Under the pieces are notes generated by a model. That model saw only the letters and a program-made list of their open reading frames with translations, was not told the DNA's origin and made no database searches. Shown here piece by piece: positions 1 to 8,885 of a DNA stretch of 64,000 bases (positions are counted from its first letter, which is position 1; every line of letters begins with the position of its first letter). The position numbers and the translations under genes are program-made. The DNA comes from Pedobacter sp. N36a (GTDB lineage Bacteria > Bacteroidota > Bacteroidia > Sphingobacteriales > Sphingobacteriaceae): NCBI RefSeq assembly GCF_014472395.1, contig NZ_JACSZW010000001.1:310001-374000 (forward strand), written 5' to 3'.

Positions 1-525
1 CATATTGATCAGTGTAATGTCTAGAATTTTCCCTTCATACTCGCCCAACTTGATATGATCGCCTAAAGACAATCGATCTGAAAACATAATGATCAATCCA
101 TTGATCATATTGGTGATATAATCTTTAAACGTTACTGCTAATGCAGCCGCCACAATGGAAACACTAAACACCAGATCTAAAGGATTTACACTGAATAAAG
201 TGGTTAAGGCCAGGGCCATAAATACCGTATTTAAGATCGATACCACCCTGTTGATTCCAAGGATAAAATTATCTTTAACCGTCTTTTTTAACCGATGTTT
301 CTTGATGTACCAAAAAATTACGACCTGTCTGAGGACAGAAACCAGCAAACTTGGTCCTAAAAACAAGATACATGCTTTGTTTAATTTACCAAGAAAAGGA
401 GAATTTTCATACAATTGCGGAACCTCGATGGCAAAATAAATCAGCACCATGCAAATCACTGCCTTAATCAGAATCACGATCAGCTCTTTGCCTGTTTCCC
501 GCTCTTTATCGTCTATAGTTATCAA
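1..525 (-). CDS. Mechanosensitive ion channel, MscS family (partial, C-terminus outside window)
   Basis: Small-conductance mechanosensitive channel of the inner membrane, opening on membrane tension to release solutes. The visible 175 codons contain hydrophobic segments near residues 18-38 and 60-80, a third near 100-120, and then the characteristic Ala/Gly-rich pore helix followed by KDYITNMINGLIIMFSDR and the start of the beta domain (GDHIKLGEYEGKI). No ATG lies near the 5' end: the frame opens after a TAG at 529-531 and the first usable codon is TTG at 525, with GTG at 478 as an alternative, so the start is uncertain. The remainder continues left of position 1. Confidence 0.8.
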   Translation of the reverse strand, partial: MITIDDKERETGKELIVILIKAVICMVLIYFAIEVPQLYENSPFLGKLNKACILFLGPSLLVSVLRQVVIFWYIKKHRLKKTVKDNFILGINRVVSILNTVFMALALTTLFSVNPLDLVFSVSIVAAALAVTFKDYITNMINGLIIMFSDRLSLGDHIKLGEYEGKILDITLINM

Positions 526-672
526 AACCTATTTTCTTTAATAAAACCTTATTTAGTCAAAGATACAAAAATCAGCCATCCATTATCACAGATTTAAGCC
601 CATTTACAGCGTCGTATTGCCTGATTAAAGACATTTAACTGGGCATTTAACAGCTTTTCCACTTCAAATTGT

Positions 673-680
673 TACCTTCG
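673..680 (+). promoter_or_regulatory. Putative -7 box of rnr (TACCTTCG)
   Basis: One mismatch to the Bacteroidetes -7 consensus TAnnTTTG. Transcription would begin near 687, after the upstream ATG at 682 but before the ATG at 700, which favours the second ATG as the translation start. No clear -33 TTG is visible. Confidence 0.4.
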
Positions 681-699
681 AATGATTCATATCTATACT

Positions 700-2829
700 A
701 TGGCAAAAAATAAATCATCTCACTTAGAACTCGTTTTAATACAATTAATCAGCGATGTTCTGGAGAAAAGCAATAAAGAGGCCCTGAATTACAAACAGGT
801 GTCCGCAAAATTAAACATTACAGATTCCGATGCTAAGGAAACTATCCTCGATATATTGAAACAACAGGCTAAAAAAGGCATTTTCGCTGAACCTGAACGT
901 GGCAAGTTCAGATTGAAAGACCTAAAAACGTTTATCATAGGAAAAGTCGACATGACTGCCGATGGTGCTGCGTTCATTGTCCCTGATGATGAGTTTGAAA
1001 AAGATGTATTCGTTTCTTCCCGTAAGCTTCACAATGCCCTTCATGGTGATAAAGTAAAAGTTTATATCTACGCCAAGAAAAGTGGCCGTAAGAACGAGGG
1101 AGAAGTAGTCGAGATCATTCAACGTGCAAAAACTGACTTCATTGGTGTCATCAAAATTTCGGACCGTTTCGCCTTTGTAAACGTGGACGACAAGAAAATG
1201 CTGCATGACATTTTTGTCCCATTGAGCGACCTTAACGGTGCGAAAAATGGGCAGAAAGTACAAGTTAGCATTACGGACTGGCCGGAAGGCGTGAAAAATC
1301 CAATTGGAAAAATAACGACTATCCTCGGAGAACAAGGAGAGAACAATACAGAAATGAATGCGATTCTTGCGCAGTATGGTTTTCCTCTGAGCTTCCCACC
1401 GGAAGTAGAAAAAGAGGCAAATGCCATCCCTGAGCAGGTTTCTGAAGCCGAAATTGAAGGTCGGAGAGATTTCAGAGATACCGTAACTTTCACGATTGAC
1501 CCTGCTGATGCAAAAGATTTTGATGATGCCATTTCTTTCAAAAAGCTGGAGAATGGAAATTATGAAATCGGTGTGCACATTGCTGATGTTTCTCATTATG
1601 TAAGACCAAATTCAGCGCTTGATAAAGAAGCGTATGGCAGAGCAACCTCTGTTTACCTCGTAGATCGCGTGATTCCAATGCTTCCTGAGCGCCTGAGCAA
1701 TGGCGTATGTTCTTTACGGCCAAATGAAGATAAGCTATGTTTCGCAGCCGTTTTTGAACTGGATGAAAAAGCAAACATCATTAACCAATGGTTTGGTCGT
1801 ACGGTGATCCATTCCAACAGACAATTCAGCTATGAAGAAGCGCAGGAAGTGATTGAAACCAAGGAAGGCGATCATGCAGAAGAAATCCTTAAACTAAATG
1901 AACTGGCCTATATCCTGAGAGAAAAGAAATTTAAAGAAGGCGCGATCAGTTTTGAAAGTACCGAGGTTAAATTCAAACTCGATGAGCATGGCAAGCCGAT
2001 TGGCGTGTATGTAAAAGAACGTAAAGATGCACATAAACTGATTGAAGACTATATGTTACTGGCCAATAGAAAAGTAGCAGAATTCATCTCCAAAAAAGGA
2101 AAAGGCAAGCAGAAATATACTTTCATTTACCGTTCACATGATTCCCCGAATCTGGAAACCTTAAACACTTTCGCACTTTTTGCGGCGCGTTTCGGTTACA
2201 AGATCAATACGAAATCAGATAAAGAGATTGCAAAATCACTGAATTACCTGATGGAAGATGTGGAAGGTAAAAAAGAGCAGAACGTATTGACACAGCTGGC
2301 GATTCGTTCTATGGCAAAAGCAGTTTATACCACTAAGAAAACCAGCCATTACGGCCTGGCATTCGACCACTATACCCACTTCACCTCTCCGATCAGACGG
2401 TACCCTGATGTGATGGTGCACCGCCTCCTTGCCGCTTATCTGAATGGTGAGAAATCTGCAAATGAAGAAGAATATGAAATTGCCGCTTCACACTCTTCTG
2501 CAATGGAAAAACGTGCTGCTGATGCAGAACGTGCTTCGATCAAATACAAACAAGCAGAATACCTGGAAGATAACATTGGAAACACCTACACAGGCCTCAT
2601 TTCCGGCGTTACCGAATGGGGAATGTACATTGAGCTGATGGCCAATAAGTGCGAGGGTATGATTCGTCTGAGAGACCTGACGGACGATTTCTATGTACTT
2701 GACGAGAAGAACTATTGTATTGTTGGACAGCGTAAAAAGAAAACTTATCAGCTGGGCGATGAAGTACAGGTAAAAGTGAAAAAAGTAGACCTCTCGAAAA
2801 GACAAATAGATTTTTCTTTAATCCAATAA
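700..2829 (+). CDS. rnr: Ribonuclease R
   Basis: Processive 3'-5' exoribonuclease of the RNase II/RNB family, degrading structured RNA in the cytoplasm. The 709-residue protein has an N-terminal winged-helix/cold-shock region (about 1-230), the RNB catalytic domain (about 245-570) and a C-terminal S1 domain (about 625-705). The magnesium-binding Asp cluster is seen at D267, D273, D275 and D276 (DPADAKDFDDA), and the conserved TSPIRRYPD motif follows. An upstream in-frame ATG at 682 is less likely because a -7-like box ends at 680. Gene length fits the family. A polyprenyl synthase gene follows 39 bp downstream on the same strand. Confidence 0.95.
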   Translation: MAKNKSSHLELVLIQLISDVLEKSNKEALNYKQVSAKLNITDSDAKETILDILKQQAKKGIFAEPERGKFRLKDLKTFIIGKVDMTADGAAFIVPDDEFEKDVFVSSRKLHNALHGDKVKVYIYAKKSGRKNEGEVVEIIQRAKTDFIGVIKISDRFAFVNVDDKKMLHDIFVPLSDLNGAKNGQKVQVSITDWPEGVKNPIGKITTILGEQGENNTEMNAILAQYGFPLSFPPEVEKEANAIPEQVSEAEIEGRRDFRDTVTFTIDPADAKDFDDAISFKKLENGNYEIGVHIADVSHYVRPNSALDKEAYGRATSVYLVDRVIPMLPERLSNGVCSLRPNEDKLCFAAVFELDEKANIINQWFGRTVIHSNRQFSYEEAQEVIETKEGDHAEEILKLNELAYILREKKFKEGAISFESTEVKFKLDEHGKPIGVYVKERKDAHKLIEDYMLLANRKVAEFISKKGKGKQKYTFIYRSHDSPNLETLNTFALFAARFGYKINTKSDKEIAKSLNYLMEDVEGKKEQNVLTQLAIRSMAKAVYTTKKTSHYGLAFDHYTHFTSPIRRYPDVMVHRLLAAYLNGEKSANEEEYEIAASHSSAMEKRAADAERASIKYKQAEYLEDNIGNTYTGLISGVTEWGMYIELMANKCEGMIRLRDLTDDFYVLDEKNYCIVGQRKKKTYQLGDEVQVKVKKVDLSKRQIDFSLIQ

Positions 2830-2868
2830 TATTAAAACAGATACTTCGGTAAATTCCTTTGCAAAAAC

Positions 2869-3837
2869 ATGTATACTCCTACCCAATTACAAGAAATTAT
2901 AGAAAATGCTATTTATAAGATCGAATACCCAGCACACCCTGCAAAACTTTATGAGCCGATCCGCTATATCATGAGCCTTGGTGGCAAAAGGATCAGACCA
3001 GCCTTAGTTTTAATGGCTGCTGATTTATTTGACACCGACATTGAGCAGGCGATCCCTGCGGCATTGGCCATCGAGACCTTTCATAATTTCACCTTAATTC
3101 ATGATGACATTATGGACAATGCGCCATTGCGCAGAGGTCAGCAAAGTGTTCATGAAAAATGGGGCGTTAACAATGCCATCCTTAGCGGTGATGTCATGAT
3201 GGTAGAGTCCAACAAACACCTCTCTATGTTAGCCAGCAATGTGCTGAAAAACGCTTTGGATACCTTTAACACCACTGCGCAAGGTGTTTGTGAAGGTCAG
3301 CAGCTCGACATGGAGTTTGAAGAACGTGAAGTCGTAGGCATCGCCGAATACATCAATATGATTCGTTTAAAAACAGCCGTTTTATTAGGCGGCGCGATGA
3401 AACTTGGTGCTCAGGTGGCAGGCGCAAGCGTAGAAGATGCGGAACAGCTCTATGAGTTTGGAGAAAACATAGGAATTGCCTTCCAATTACAGGACGACAT
3501 TCTGGATGTTTATGGTGATCCGGAGAAATTTGGAAAACAGGTTGGCGGAGACATTATTGCCAATAAGAAGACCATGCTCCTGCTGAAACTAAAAGAACTG
3601 GCTGAACCTGCAGACCTGCTGGAGATGGAGCAGCAAAGCAGCAACATTGATTTCGATGATAAAATTGCCAACATGACCATTTTATATAATAAATACGACA
3701 TCAGAGGTCTGGCGATTCTGGAAATGAGAAACTATTCCGATAAAGCCTTTCAGGCCCTAAGCGCATTAGCGGTCCCTGAAGAGCGAAAAAAAGAATTGAG
3801 ACTATTAGCTAATCAGTTGATGAATAGAGAGCACTAA
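2869..3837 (+). CDS. Polyprenyl diphosphate synthase (FPP/GGPP synthase family)
   Basis: Trans-isoprenyl diphosphate synthase, condensing isopentenyl diphosphate onto allylic primers to supply quinone, carotenoid or carrier-lipid precursors. It has both Asp-rich motifs: DDIMD at residues 79-83 (first, FARM) and DDILD at 209-213 (second, SARM), plus the GGKRIRPALV substrate motif. The first motif is the short DDxxD form and has a Phe five residues before it, a pattern associated with GGPP-type enzymes of archaeal type. The chain length cannot be settled by eye. Length of 322 residues is normal. It follows rnr and is closed by a probable terminator near 3865. Confidence 0.9.
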   Translation: MYTPTQLQEIIENAIYKIEYPAHPAKLYEPIRYIMSLGGKRIRPALVLMAADLFDTDIEQAIPAALAIETFHNFTLIHDDIMDNAPLRRGQQSVHEKWGVNNAILSGDVMMVESNKHLSMLASNVLKNALDTFNTTAQGVCEGQQLDMEFEEREVVGIAEYINMIRLKTAVLLGGAMKLGAQVAGASVEDAEQLYEFGENIGIAFQLQDDILDVYGDPEKFGKQVGGDIIANKKTMLLLKLKELAEPADLLEMEQQSSNIDFDDKIANMTILYNKYDIRGLAILEMRNYSDKAFQALSALAVPEERKKELRLLANQLMNREH

Positions 3838-3864
3838 GGCGCTTAAAATCAATGCAAAACAAAG

Positions 3865-3913
3865 AAAGCAGCTGTAAGGGGAATGACTAATCTTCTAATA
3901 GCTGCTTTACTTT
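3865..3913 (+). terminator. Probable terminator after polyprenyl synthase
   Basis: Inverted repeat AAAGCAGCT (3865-3873) / AGCTGCTTT (3900-3908), followed by ACTTTTTC. It overlaps the last codons of the convergent gene, and the 26-nt loop makes it a weaker candidate than others in the window. Confidence 0.45.
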
Positions 3914-4849
3914 TTCTGCGGTCAGCGGTTTTACATAGAAATCCTTAACACACATAAAAGATTTGGCTCTCAATCGCTCTCTTGGATCTATAGACGAAGA
4001 AACAATAATGACATCCACAAAGATTTGATGTTCTTCCATCATCTGCAGAAAATTCCATCCATCAATTTCCGGCATGTGCAGGTCCAGCAGGATCAAATCA
4101 GGTTTGTGCTCTTTAATGTATCCTAAAGCGATTTCCGGATCGTTGAATAAGGCTATTTTTTTCTCATAGCATTGTTTCCGGATCAGCATTTGGTGCAGCC
4201 TGTTGGTGATCACGTCATCATCTACAAGTACAATATGGTTAGTATCGGTCTTTTCTGTCAGGTCTGCAAAAAGGTCTTCATCCTCCTGTTTGTGCATCAT
4301 GGAATTGAGCATCTTAATGATTCCATCCAGTTTTACGGCCTGCAGGTTAATGTCATTCAGCAGCTGATTGATTTTAGTAATTTCAAAGCTCTCCAGCTGC
4401 TGGTAATTGGTCAGTGTAGAAAGGCTCAGAATATTGGTGATGGGTGCCCTCAATTCATGCGAAGTCAGGTGAGAATACTCGCCCAGCATTTTTAAAGAGC
4501 CAGAACGATCGTTATCATTCACCAGTGTACACAATACCTGATCAGCGATCCCGGCTTTAAACATAGGGGTAAAAATGATCTGAAGAAACAAATCATTGAT
4601 ATTTTCAATTCCAAATCGCTGTACAATGCTGAAACTTTGTCCGCCAAAACACCTAATCAGCAAACTTTGAAAATTCTTCCTGTATTTCTGTGTAATGATT
4701 TCCACAGCTGAGTCCCCAATTGAGGGAGATTTTAACAGAAAGCCTTCCAGATAATCCTGTGACTCCATTTTAAAAGATACCAGCTGGTAATTTTTATCAA
4801 TGGTAAAAAACGAGCAGTCTGAAGCTTCGCAAATCCTTCTAATTGGCAT
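3887..4849 (-). CDS. PAS-like/HisKA/receiver protein lacking an ATPase domain
   Basis: Signalling protein with three parts: a poorly conserved PAS-like N-terminus (about 1-110), a histidine-kinase dimerisation helix pair (about 120-185) with phosphoacceptor H131 in SHELRAPITN, and a receiver domain (about 204-320) with acidic pair D210-D212, phosphoacceptor D256 (LLDLHMPE) and K307. No N, G1 or G2 box of a HATPase domain lies between residues 185 and 204, so it cannot phosphorylate itself. It may act as a phosphorelay or docking partner for another kinase; that role is inference. It is convergent with the polyprenyl synthase gene, with no partner gene next to it. Confidence 0.8.
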   Translation of the reverse strand: MPIRRICEASDCSFFTIDKNYQLVSFKMESQDYLEGFLLKSPSIGDSAVEIITQKYRKNFQSLLIRCFGGQSFSIVQRFGIENINDLFLQIIFTPMFKAGIADQVLCTLVNDNDRSGSLKMLGEYSHLTSHELRAPITNILSLSTLTNYQQLESFEITKINQLLNDINLQAVKLDGIIKMLNSMMHKQEDEDLFADLTEKTDTNHIVLVDDDVITNRLHQMLIRKQCYEKKIALFNDPEIALGYIKEHKPDLILLDLHMPEIDGWNFLQMMEEHQIFVDVIIVSSSIDPRERLRAKSFMCVKDFYVKPLTAEKVKQLLED

Positions 4850-5057
4850 ATTTTAGGTCTTTTAACGCACTTAATGAGTATAAACAGCCTATAAATACTT
4901 TCCTCGTGGTTTTCATTTATTAGCCTTAGCATTCACACAATTGAATTCTGTTTCGGTTAAACTGGTACTAAAACAGATTATGGAGTCATAATTGTCTTAT
5001 TTATTAAACAATTAACTCATTTGTAATCAACGCAAATCAACGAAATATATATTAGTT

Positions 5058-5411
5058 ATGCAAGAAATTCTATCAAAGAAGGATATTGGGGACAGGATTA
5101 AAGACTTGAGGGCTAGAAATGGTCATTCCCAGTCATTAATTGCGGAAGTTCTTAATTTATCAAGAAGTAATTATTCTCAAATAGAACTTGGAAATCAATA
5201 TCCCACCTTTCATACGCTCCAGAAACTGGCCAGGTATTATGGCAAAACCTACCATTGGCTGATTCACGGCGAAGAGGAAGAACATTGCGCAGCAGGCTTC
5301 GCTACTGCCAACCAGATCATTCAGGAGCTGGAGCAGACCTTAAAGCAGTTCAGCAGTACAGTAGATAAGCTGTCAAGGGAATTGGAAGTCCTGAAAGAGA
5401 AAGTCCACTAA
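5058..5411 (+). CDS. XRE-family transcriptional regulator with C-terminal coiled coil
   Basis: Small DNA-binding protein of 117 residues. The HTH_3 fold covers about residues 10-68 (IKDLRARNGHSQSLIAEVLN, then SRSNYSQIELGNQYP recognition region), and a Leu-rich helix near 88-116 looks like a dimerising coiled coil. The target is unknown. It stands alone, in front of a bidirectional terminator shared with rpmA. A second protein with the same plan is encoded at 47563-47892. AT-rich DNA upstream (4850-5057) has no exact -7 box. Confidence 0.85.
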   Translation: MQEILSKKDIGDRIKDLRARNGHSQSLIAEVLNLSRSNYSQIELGNQYPTFHTLQKLARYYGKTYHWLIHGEEEEHCAAGFATANQIIQELEQTLKQFSSTVDKLSRELEVLKEKVH

Positions 5412-5426
5412 AATAATTAAGCAAGC

Positions 5427-5461
5427 AAAAAAGGGCCATAACATTACGTCATGGCCCTTTT
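5427..5461. terminator. Bidirectional intrinsic terminator
   Basis: Stem AAAGGGCCAT/ATGGCCCTTT with an 11-nt loop, with A-run on the left and T-run on the right. It lies between the convergent XRE gene and rpmA and can serve both. Confidence 0.85.
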
Positions 5462-5474
5462 AAATATTGTTCTA

Positions 5475-5855
5475 CTATTCTGCTTTAGCAGCTTTCTTAG
5501 CAGGTGCTTTTTTAGCTGGAGCAGCTTCTTCCGTTGCAGGAGCAGCTACTTTTTCAGCTTTAGCAACTGGTGCTACAACTTCTTCTTCAGTAATTACTAC
5601 TGGAAAAGGCAGGATAGAAACATAAGATTTGTTATCTTGTTTCTTTTTGAAAATTACAGTACCGTCAACTAAAGCGAATAAAGTATGGTCTTTTCCGATA
5701 CCTACTCCTTTATCTGGATGGTGTTTTGTACCGCGTTGGCGTACGATGATGTTTCCAGAGATTGCTACCTGTCCACCAAAGATTTTGATACCAAGGCGTT
5801 TACTATGCGATTCACGTCCGTTTCTCGAACTACCGGCTCCTTTTTTGTGTGCCAT
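5475..5855 (-). CDS. rpmA: 50S ribosomal protein L27 with C-terminal extension
   Basis: Large-subunit ribosomal protein near the peptidyl transferase centre. The N-terminal [16 protein letters not shown] signature and [18 protein letters not shown] segment are diagnostic. At 126 residues it is about 40 longer than the E. coli protein. The extra C-terminus (from about residue 88) is Ala/Lys/Pro/Glu-rich with repeated [10 protein letters not shown] units, probably disordered. Such tails occur in Bacteroidetes L27. It is co-transcribed with rplU, 57 bp upstream. Confidence 0.97.
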   Translation of the reverse strand: MAHKKGAGSSRNGRESHSKRLGIKIFGGQVAISGNIIVRQRGTKHHPDKGVGIGKDHTLFALVDGTVIFKKKQDNKSYVSILPFPVVITEEEVVAPVAKAEKVAAPATEEAAPAKKAPAKKAAKAE

Positions 5856-5912
5856 GATTTATATTTTATGAACTACCTGATGATCTGGTAATTCGTTTTG
5901 TTTAACAATTAA

Positions 5913-6224
5913 TTATAAACTGATACCAGAGATCTGGATTTTAGTGAAGTACTGGCGGTGACCATTTTTCTTTTTGTAACCTTTTCTACGTTTCTTTTTG
6001 AAAACGATTACTTTATCACCTTTTAAATGAGACACGATCTTAGCTGAAACAGTAGCACCTTTCAAAGTAGGAGCACCTACTTGAATTTTACCATCTTCTT
6101 CAACCAACAATACATTGTCAAATTCAATACTAGCGCCTTCATCTCCTTGCAAACGGTGTACAAAAAGGTGCTGGTCTTTTGCAACTTTGAATTGCTGTCC
6201 TGCTATATTTACTATTGCGTACAT
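5913..6224 (-). CDS. rplU: 50S ribosomal protein L21
   Basis: Large-subunit protein binding 23S rRNA. The 103-residue protein starts with [14 protein letters not shown] and ends in the basic [16 protein letters not shown] region followed by KIQISGI, as expected. It is first gene of the rplU-rpmA operon, preceded by an exact TATATTTG -7 box. Confidence 0.97.
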   Translation of the reverse strand: MYAIVNIAGQQFKVAKDQHLFVHRLQGDEGASIEFDNVLLVEEDGKIQVGAPTLKGATVSAKIVSHLKGDKVIVFKKKRRKGYKKKNGHRQYFTKIQISGISL

Positions 6225-6271
6225 TGTTAAATAATTATTATTTTAAACTGTTTATTTTTTTTATCGAGGTG

Positions 6272-6279
6272 CAAATATA
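6272..6279 (-). promoter_or_regulatory. -7 promoter box of rplU-rpmA (TATATTTG)
   Basis: Exact match to the Bacteroidetes -7 consensus TAnnTTTG, 48 bp before the rplU start. The -33 element is weak. Confidence 0.6.
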
Positions 6280-6308
6280 GAATTAATTATTTTAAATCCA
6301 TAACAGAT

Positions 6309-6821
6309 TTACTTTTTCTTTCCATACCTTTCCTCTGCGTCATTGATACTCTGTGACACAAGGGTTTTCATTTGCTCTGCCAGCCCTTTTAATTTAGGAA
6401 TTTCATTGTAATCCGTCAGGTAAATCACCTTTTTAGATTTTTTCTTGTAATTGAAAGTGATCTCATAGCGCAATGCCTGATTCGCATCCAGGTTGGTTCC
6501 CTGGTTGGCAATTACATCAGGAAAGTTCCAAAAACCAATCTCCGCAGCTTTGCTGTGTAAATAAAGCATGTCATTGTGACGAAGCTTTACGTTGGTTTTG
6601 ATCACTGAGTCTCTCCCATCCACATACTGATAATCCCCTGTTTCGGAATTATAAGTATTCTCCAGATTATTGCCTACGCCCCATTTGTATTCAATAGATT
6701 TGAATTCAGTAGATTTAAAAGGCGCATTACGAAACATTGGCGTGTAATAGATGACACAATAGGCCAGGAAAGGGACGACAATGGTGAATAATAGGAAGAT
6801 TTTCTTCGCGTTTGTACTCAT
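6309..6821 (-). CDS. Hypothetical single-pass membrane protein
   Basis: Protein of 170 residues that I do not recognise. One membrane-spanning segment (about residues 8-26, FLLFTIVVPFLAYCVIYY) anchors a soluble region of about 140 residues rich in Tyr, Asn and Lys, presumably outside the inner membrane. The C-terminus is strongly basic. It starts 33 bp after the symporter gene on the same strand, so it is probably co-transcribed with it. Confidence 0.6.
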   Translation of the reverse strand: MSTNAKKIFLLFTIVVPFLAYCVIYYTPMFRNAPFKSTEFKSIEYKWGVGNNLENTYNSETGDYQYVDGRDSVIKTNVKLRHNDMLYLHSKAAEIGFWNFPDVIANQGTNLDANQALRYEITFNYKKKSKKVIYLTDYNEIPKLKGLAEQMKTLVSQSINDAEERYGKKK

Positions 6822-6854
6822 GTTATATATGGTAATTATTGGTGTGTTTATAAA

Positions 6855-8240
6855 TTAGTCGAGGGGCTCAGTGAGTTCACCTTCCCATTTGCTGACTACC
6901 GCTGTGGCGATGCTATTTCCAACTACGTTAGTTGCAGATCTACCCATATCCAATAATGGATCGATACCGATCAATAAAGCCAGTCCTGCTTCCGGAATGT
7001 TAAAGGTGGCAATTGTTCCTGCAATCACCACTAAAGATGCTCTAGGCACACCCGCTATCCCTTTACTGGTCAGCATCAGAATCAATAGCATCGTAATCTG
7101 CTGCTCAAATGACAAATGAATGCCATAAGATTGTGCAATAAATAAGGAAGCAAAGGTCATATACAGCATTGATCCATCCAAGTTAAAGGAATAACCCAGC
7201 GGCAATACAAAACTTACAATTTTATCTTTACAGCCAAAACGCTCGAGCTGAAGCATGGTTTTAGGGTATGCCGCTTCACTGCTGGCGGTACTAAAAGCAA
7301 GCAGTACTGGTTCTTTCATTCTGTTCATCAGGTTAAACACCCTACCTTTAAGAATGGTCCAGCCGATCAAAATCAAGACCACCCAAAGCAGGAACATACT
7401 GCCATAGAATTCTCCGATGAATATAGCGTAGGTAGACAATACACTTAAACCTTGCTTGGCCACAATCGCAGCCATGGCACCAAATACAGCGAAGGGTGCA
7501 AAATTCATCACATAACCTGTTACTTTAAGGATCACGTGTGCGACCGCATCAAAGAATTTAATGATGATCTGACCTTTCTCTCCTATTGCAGCTGTTGCTA
7601 CCCCAAAGAACAGGGAGAACACCACAATTTGCAGGATTTCATTGGTTGCCATCGCCTCTGTCATACTTTTAGGGACGATGTGGGAGATGAAATCTTTCAT
7701 GGAAAGTGCCACTTTATGAATCCCAGTGTCCGCATTTGCCGGCGGTAATGGTAAATTCATCGCTAATCCTGGTTCGAAAATATTGACCATGATCATTCCG
7801 AGAATCAGTGATAACAAGGACGCGCTCATGAACCATAACATAGTTTTACCACCAATACGTCCTACAGCTTTAATGTCACCCACTTTTGCTACACCTACCA
7901 CCAGGGTGGAGAAAACAAGGGGGGCAACGATCATTTTGATCAGTCTCAAAAAAATATCACTTAGTAAAGTCAGTGGCTCTAATGCCTTCTCTCTCACTTT
8001 TTCAGCTTCTGCTCTTGCCTTTGTAGCGACTACCTTTTGCGTTTTCAGTTCTGCGTATTGCTGTACAGTTGTGTCTTTTACGCTGAGCAATTTCACTTCA
8101 ACATTTTTGAGCTGAGTTTCTGATTTGGCAATGTTTTCATTGTAATCTTTAAATGAAGAGACATTTAAATAATATCCTAATCCAACGCCTAATACCAAGG
8201 CCAGAAAAATGAAAAATGTTAACTTATTATTTTTTGACAT
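6855..8240 (-). CDS. Dicarboxylate/amino acid:cation symporter (DAACS family)
   Basis: Sodium- or proton-coupled transporter of C4-dicarboxylates or acidic amino acids in the inner membrane. Family motifs are clear: AFSTASSEAAYPKTM (serine-rich hairpin), GYSFNLDGSMLYM, SKGIAGVPRASLVV and the metal/substrate motif GIDPLLDMGRSATNVVGNS. Between the first membrane helix (about 8-24) and the IRLIKMIVAPL segment lies a charged helical insert (about residues 30-88) that most DAACS members lack. Substrate cannot be read from sequence. A hypothetical membrane protein gene follows, probably in the same transcript. Confidence 0.92.
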   Translation of the reverse strand: MSKNNKLTFFIFLALVLGVGLGYYLNVSSFKDYNENIAKSETQLKNVEVKLLSVKDTTVQQYAELKTQKVVATKARAEAEKVREKALEPLTLLSDIFLRLIKMIVAPLVFSTLVVGVAKVGDIKAVGRIGGKTMLWFMSASLLSLILGMIMVNIFEPGLAMNLPLPPANADTGIHKVALSMKDFISHIVPKSMTEAMATNEILQIVVFSLFFGVATAAIGEKGQIIIKFFDAVAHVILKVTGYVMNFAPFAVFGAMAAIVAKQGLSVLSTYAIFIGEFYGSMFLLWVVLILIGWTILKGRVFNLMNRMKEPVLLAFSTASSEAAYPKTMLQLERFGCKDKIVSFVLPLGYSFNLDGSMLYMTFASLFIAQSYGIHLSFEQQITMLLILMLTSKGIAGVPRASLVVIAGTIATFNIPEAGLALLIGIDPLLDMGRSATNVVGNSIATAVVSKWEGELTEPLD

Positions 8241-8387
8241 ACTAACTTTTAAAGTATTTATACAGTTTGTAAAACTACAACAATTACTTTATTCTCTAAA
8301 TATTATTACCAAAGCAACTAACTTTATACAATCAACTTGTAACAAAAAGCTATATTTTTATCTAACCCAATAATAAAAAGACGCATA

Positions 8388-8885
8388 TTGAAAGAGAAAG
8401 ACCTGTTATTTAAGCAAATCTTCGACACCAATTCCAAGAAAATATTCCATCTTTGTTACGGTTATACGGGCGATCAAGACGCTGCAAATGACCTGCTTCA
8501 GGAGACTTTTCTTAAGGTTTGGCAGAACCTGGACAAGTTCCGGAATAAGTCGCTGATCTCCACCTGGATTTATAGAATTGCAGTAAACACTTGCCTTACC
8601 TATTTGAGGTCAGAAAAGCGTCAGGCAAAAGACGAACTCACAGAAAACATCATTGAAACCCGTCCGGAAGAGCTCTCTGAAAAGAATGAGCAGGTCGCAT
8701 TACTTTATAAATCGATCTCTCAACTGGAAGAAAACGACCGTTTAATCATTACGATGGTACTGGATGAATTGCCATATCATGAGATTGCGGATATTTCAGG
8801 AATCAGCGAGGGGAACCTGAGGGTAAAAATCCACCGCATAAAATTAAAACTTACAGAATTATACAATCAGCATGCAAGAATTTGA
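8388..8885 (+). CDS. RNA polymerase sigma factor, ECF subfamily
   Basis: Alternative sigma factor of 165 residues. Region 2 spans about residues 12-80 (ANDLLQETFLKVWQNLDKF, then STWIYRIAVNTCLTYLR), and region 4 about 105-160 (LEENDRLIITMVLDELPYHEIADISGISEGNLRVKIHR). The start is TTG at 8388, with no nearby ATG in frame; a TATATTTT box at 8351-8358 is a plausible -7 element. The gene overlaps the next one by 14 bp, so the membrane protein is its likely partner or regulator. Confidence 0.92.
   Translation: MKEKDLLFKQIFDTNSKKIFHLCYGYTGDQDAANDLLQETFLKVWQNLDKFRNKSLISTWIYRIAVNTCLTYLRSEKRQAKDELTENIIETRPEELSEKNEQVALLYKSISQLEENDRLIITMVLDELPYHEIADISGISEGNLRVKIHRIKLKLTELYNQHARI

Noticed and set aside
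682..699. Upstream ATG of rnr (six extra residues)
   Set aside because: A -7-like box ends at 680 and the next ATG at 700 fits it better; residues 1-6 have no support in the family.
922..1596. Long antisense frames inside rnr
   Set aside because: They are on the opposite strand of a clearly coding gene with strong domain matches; their translations match no family.
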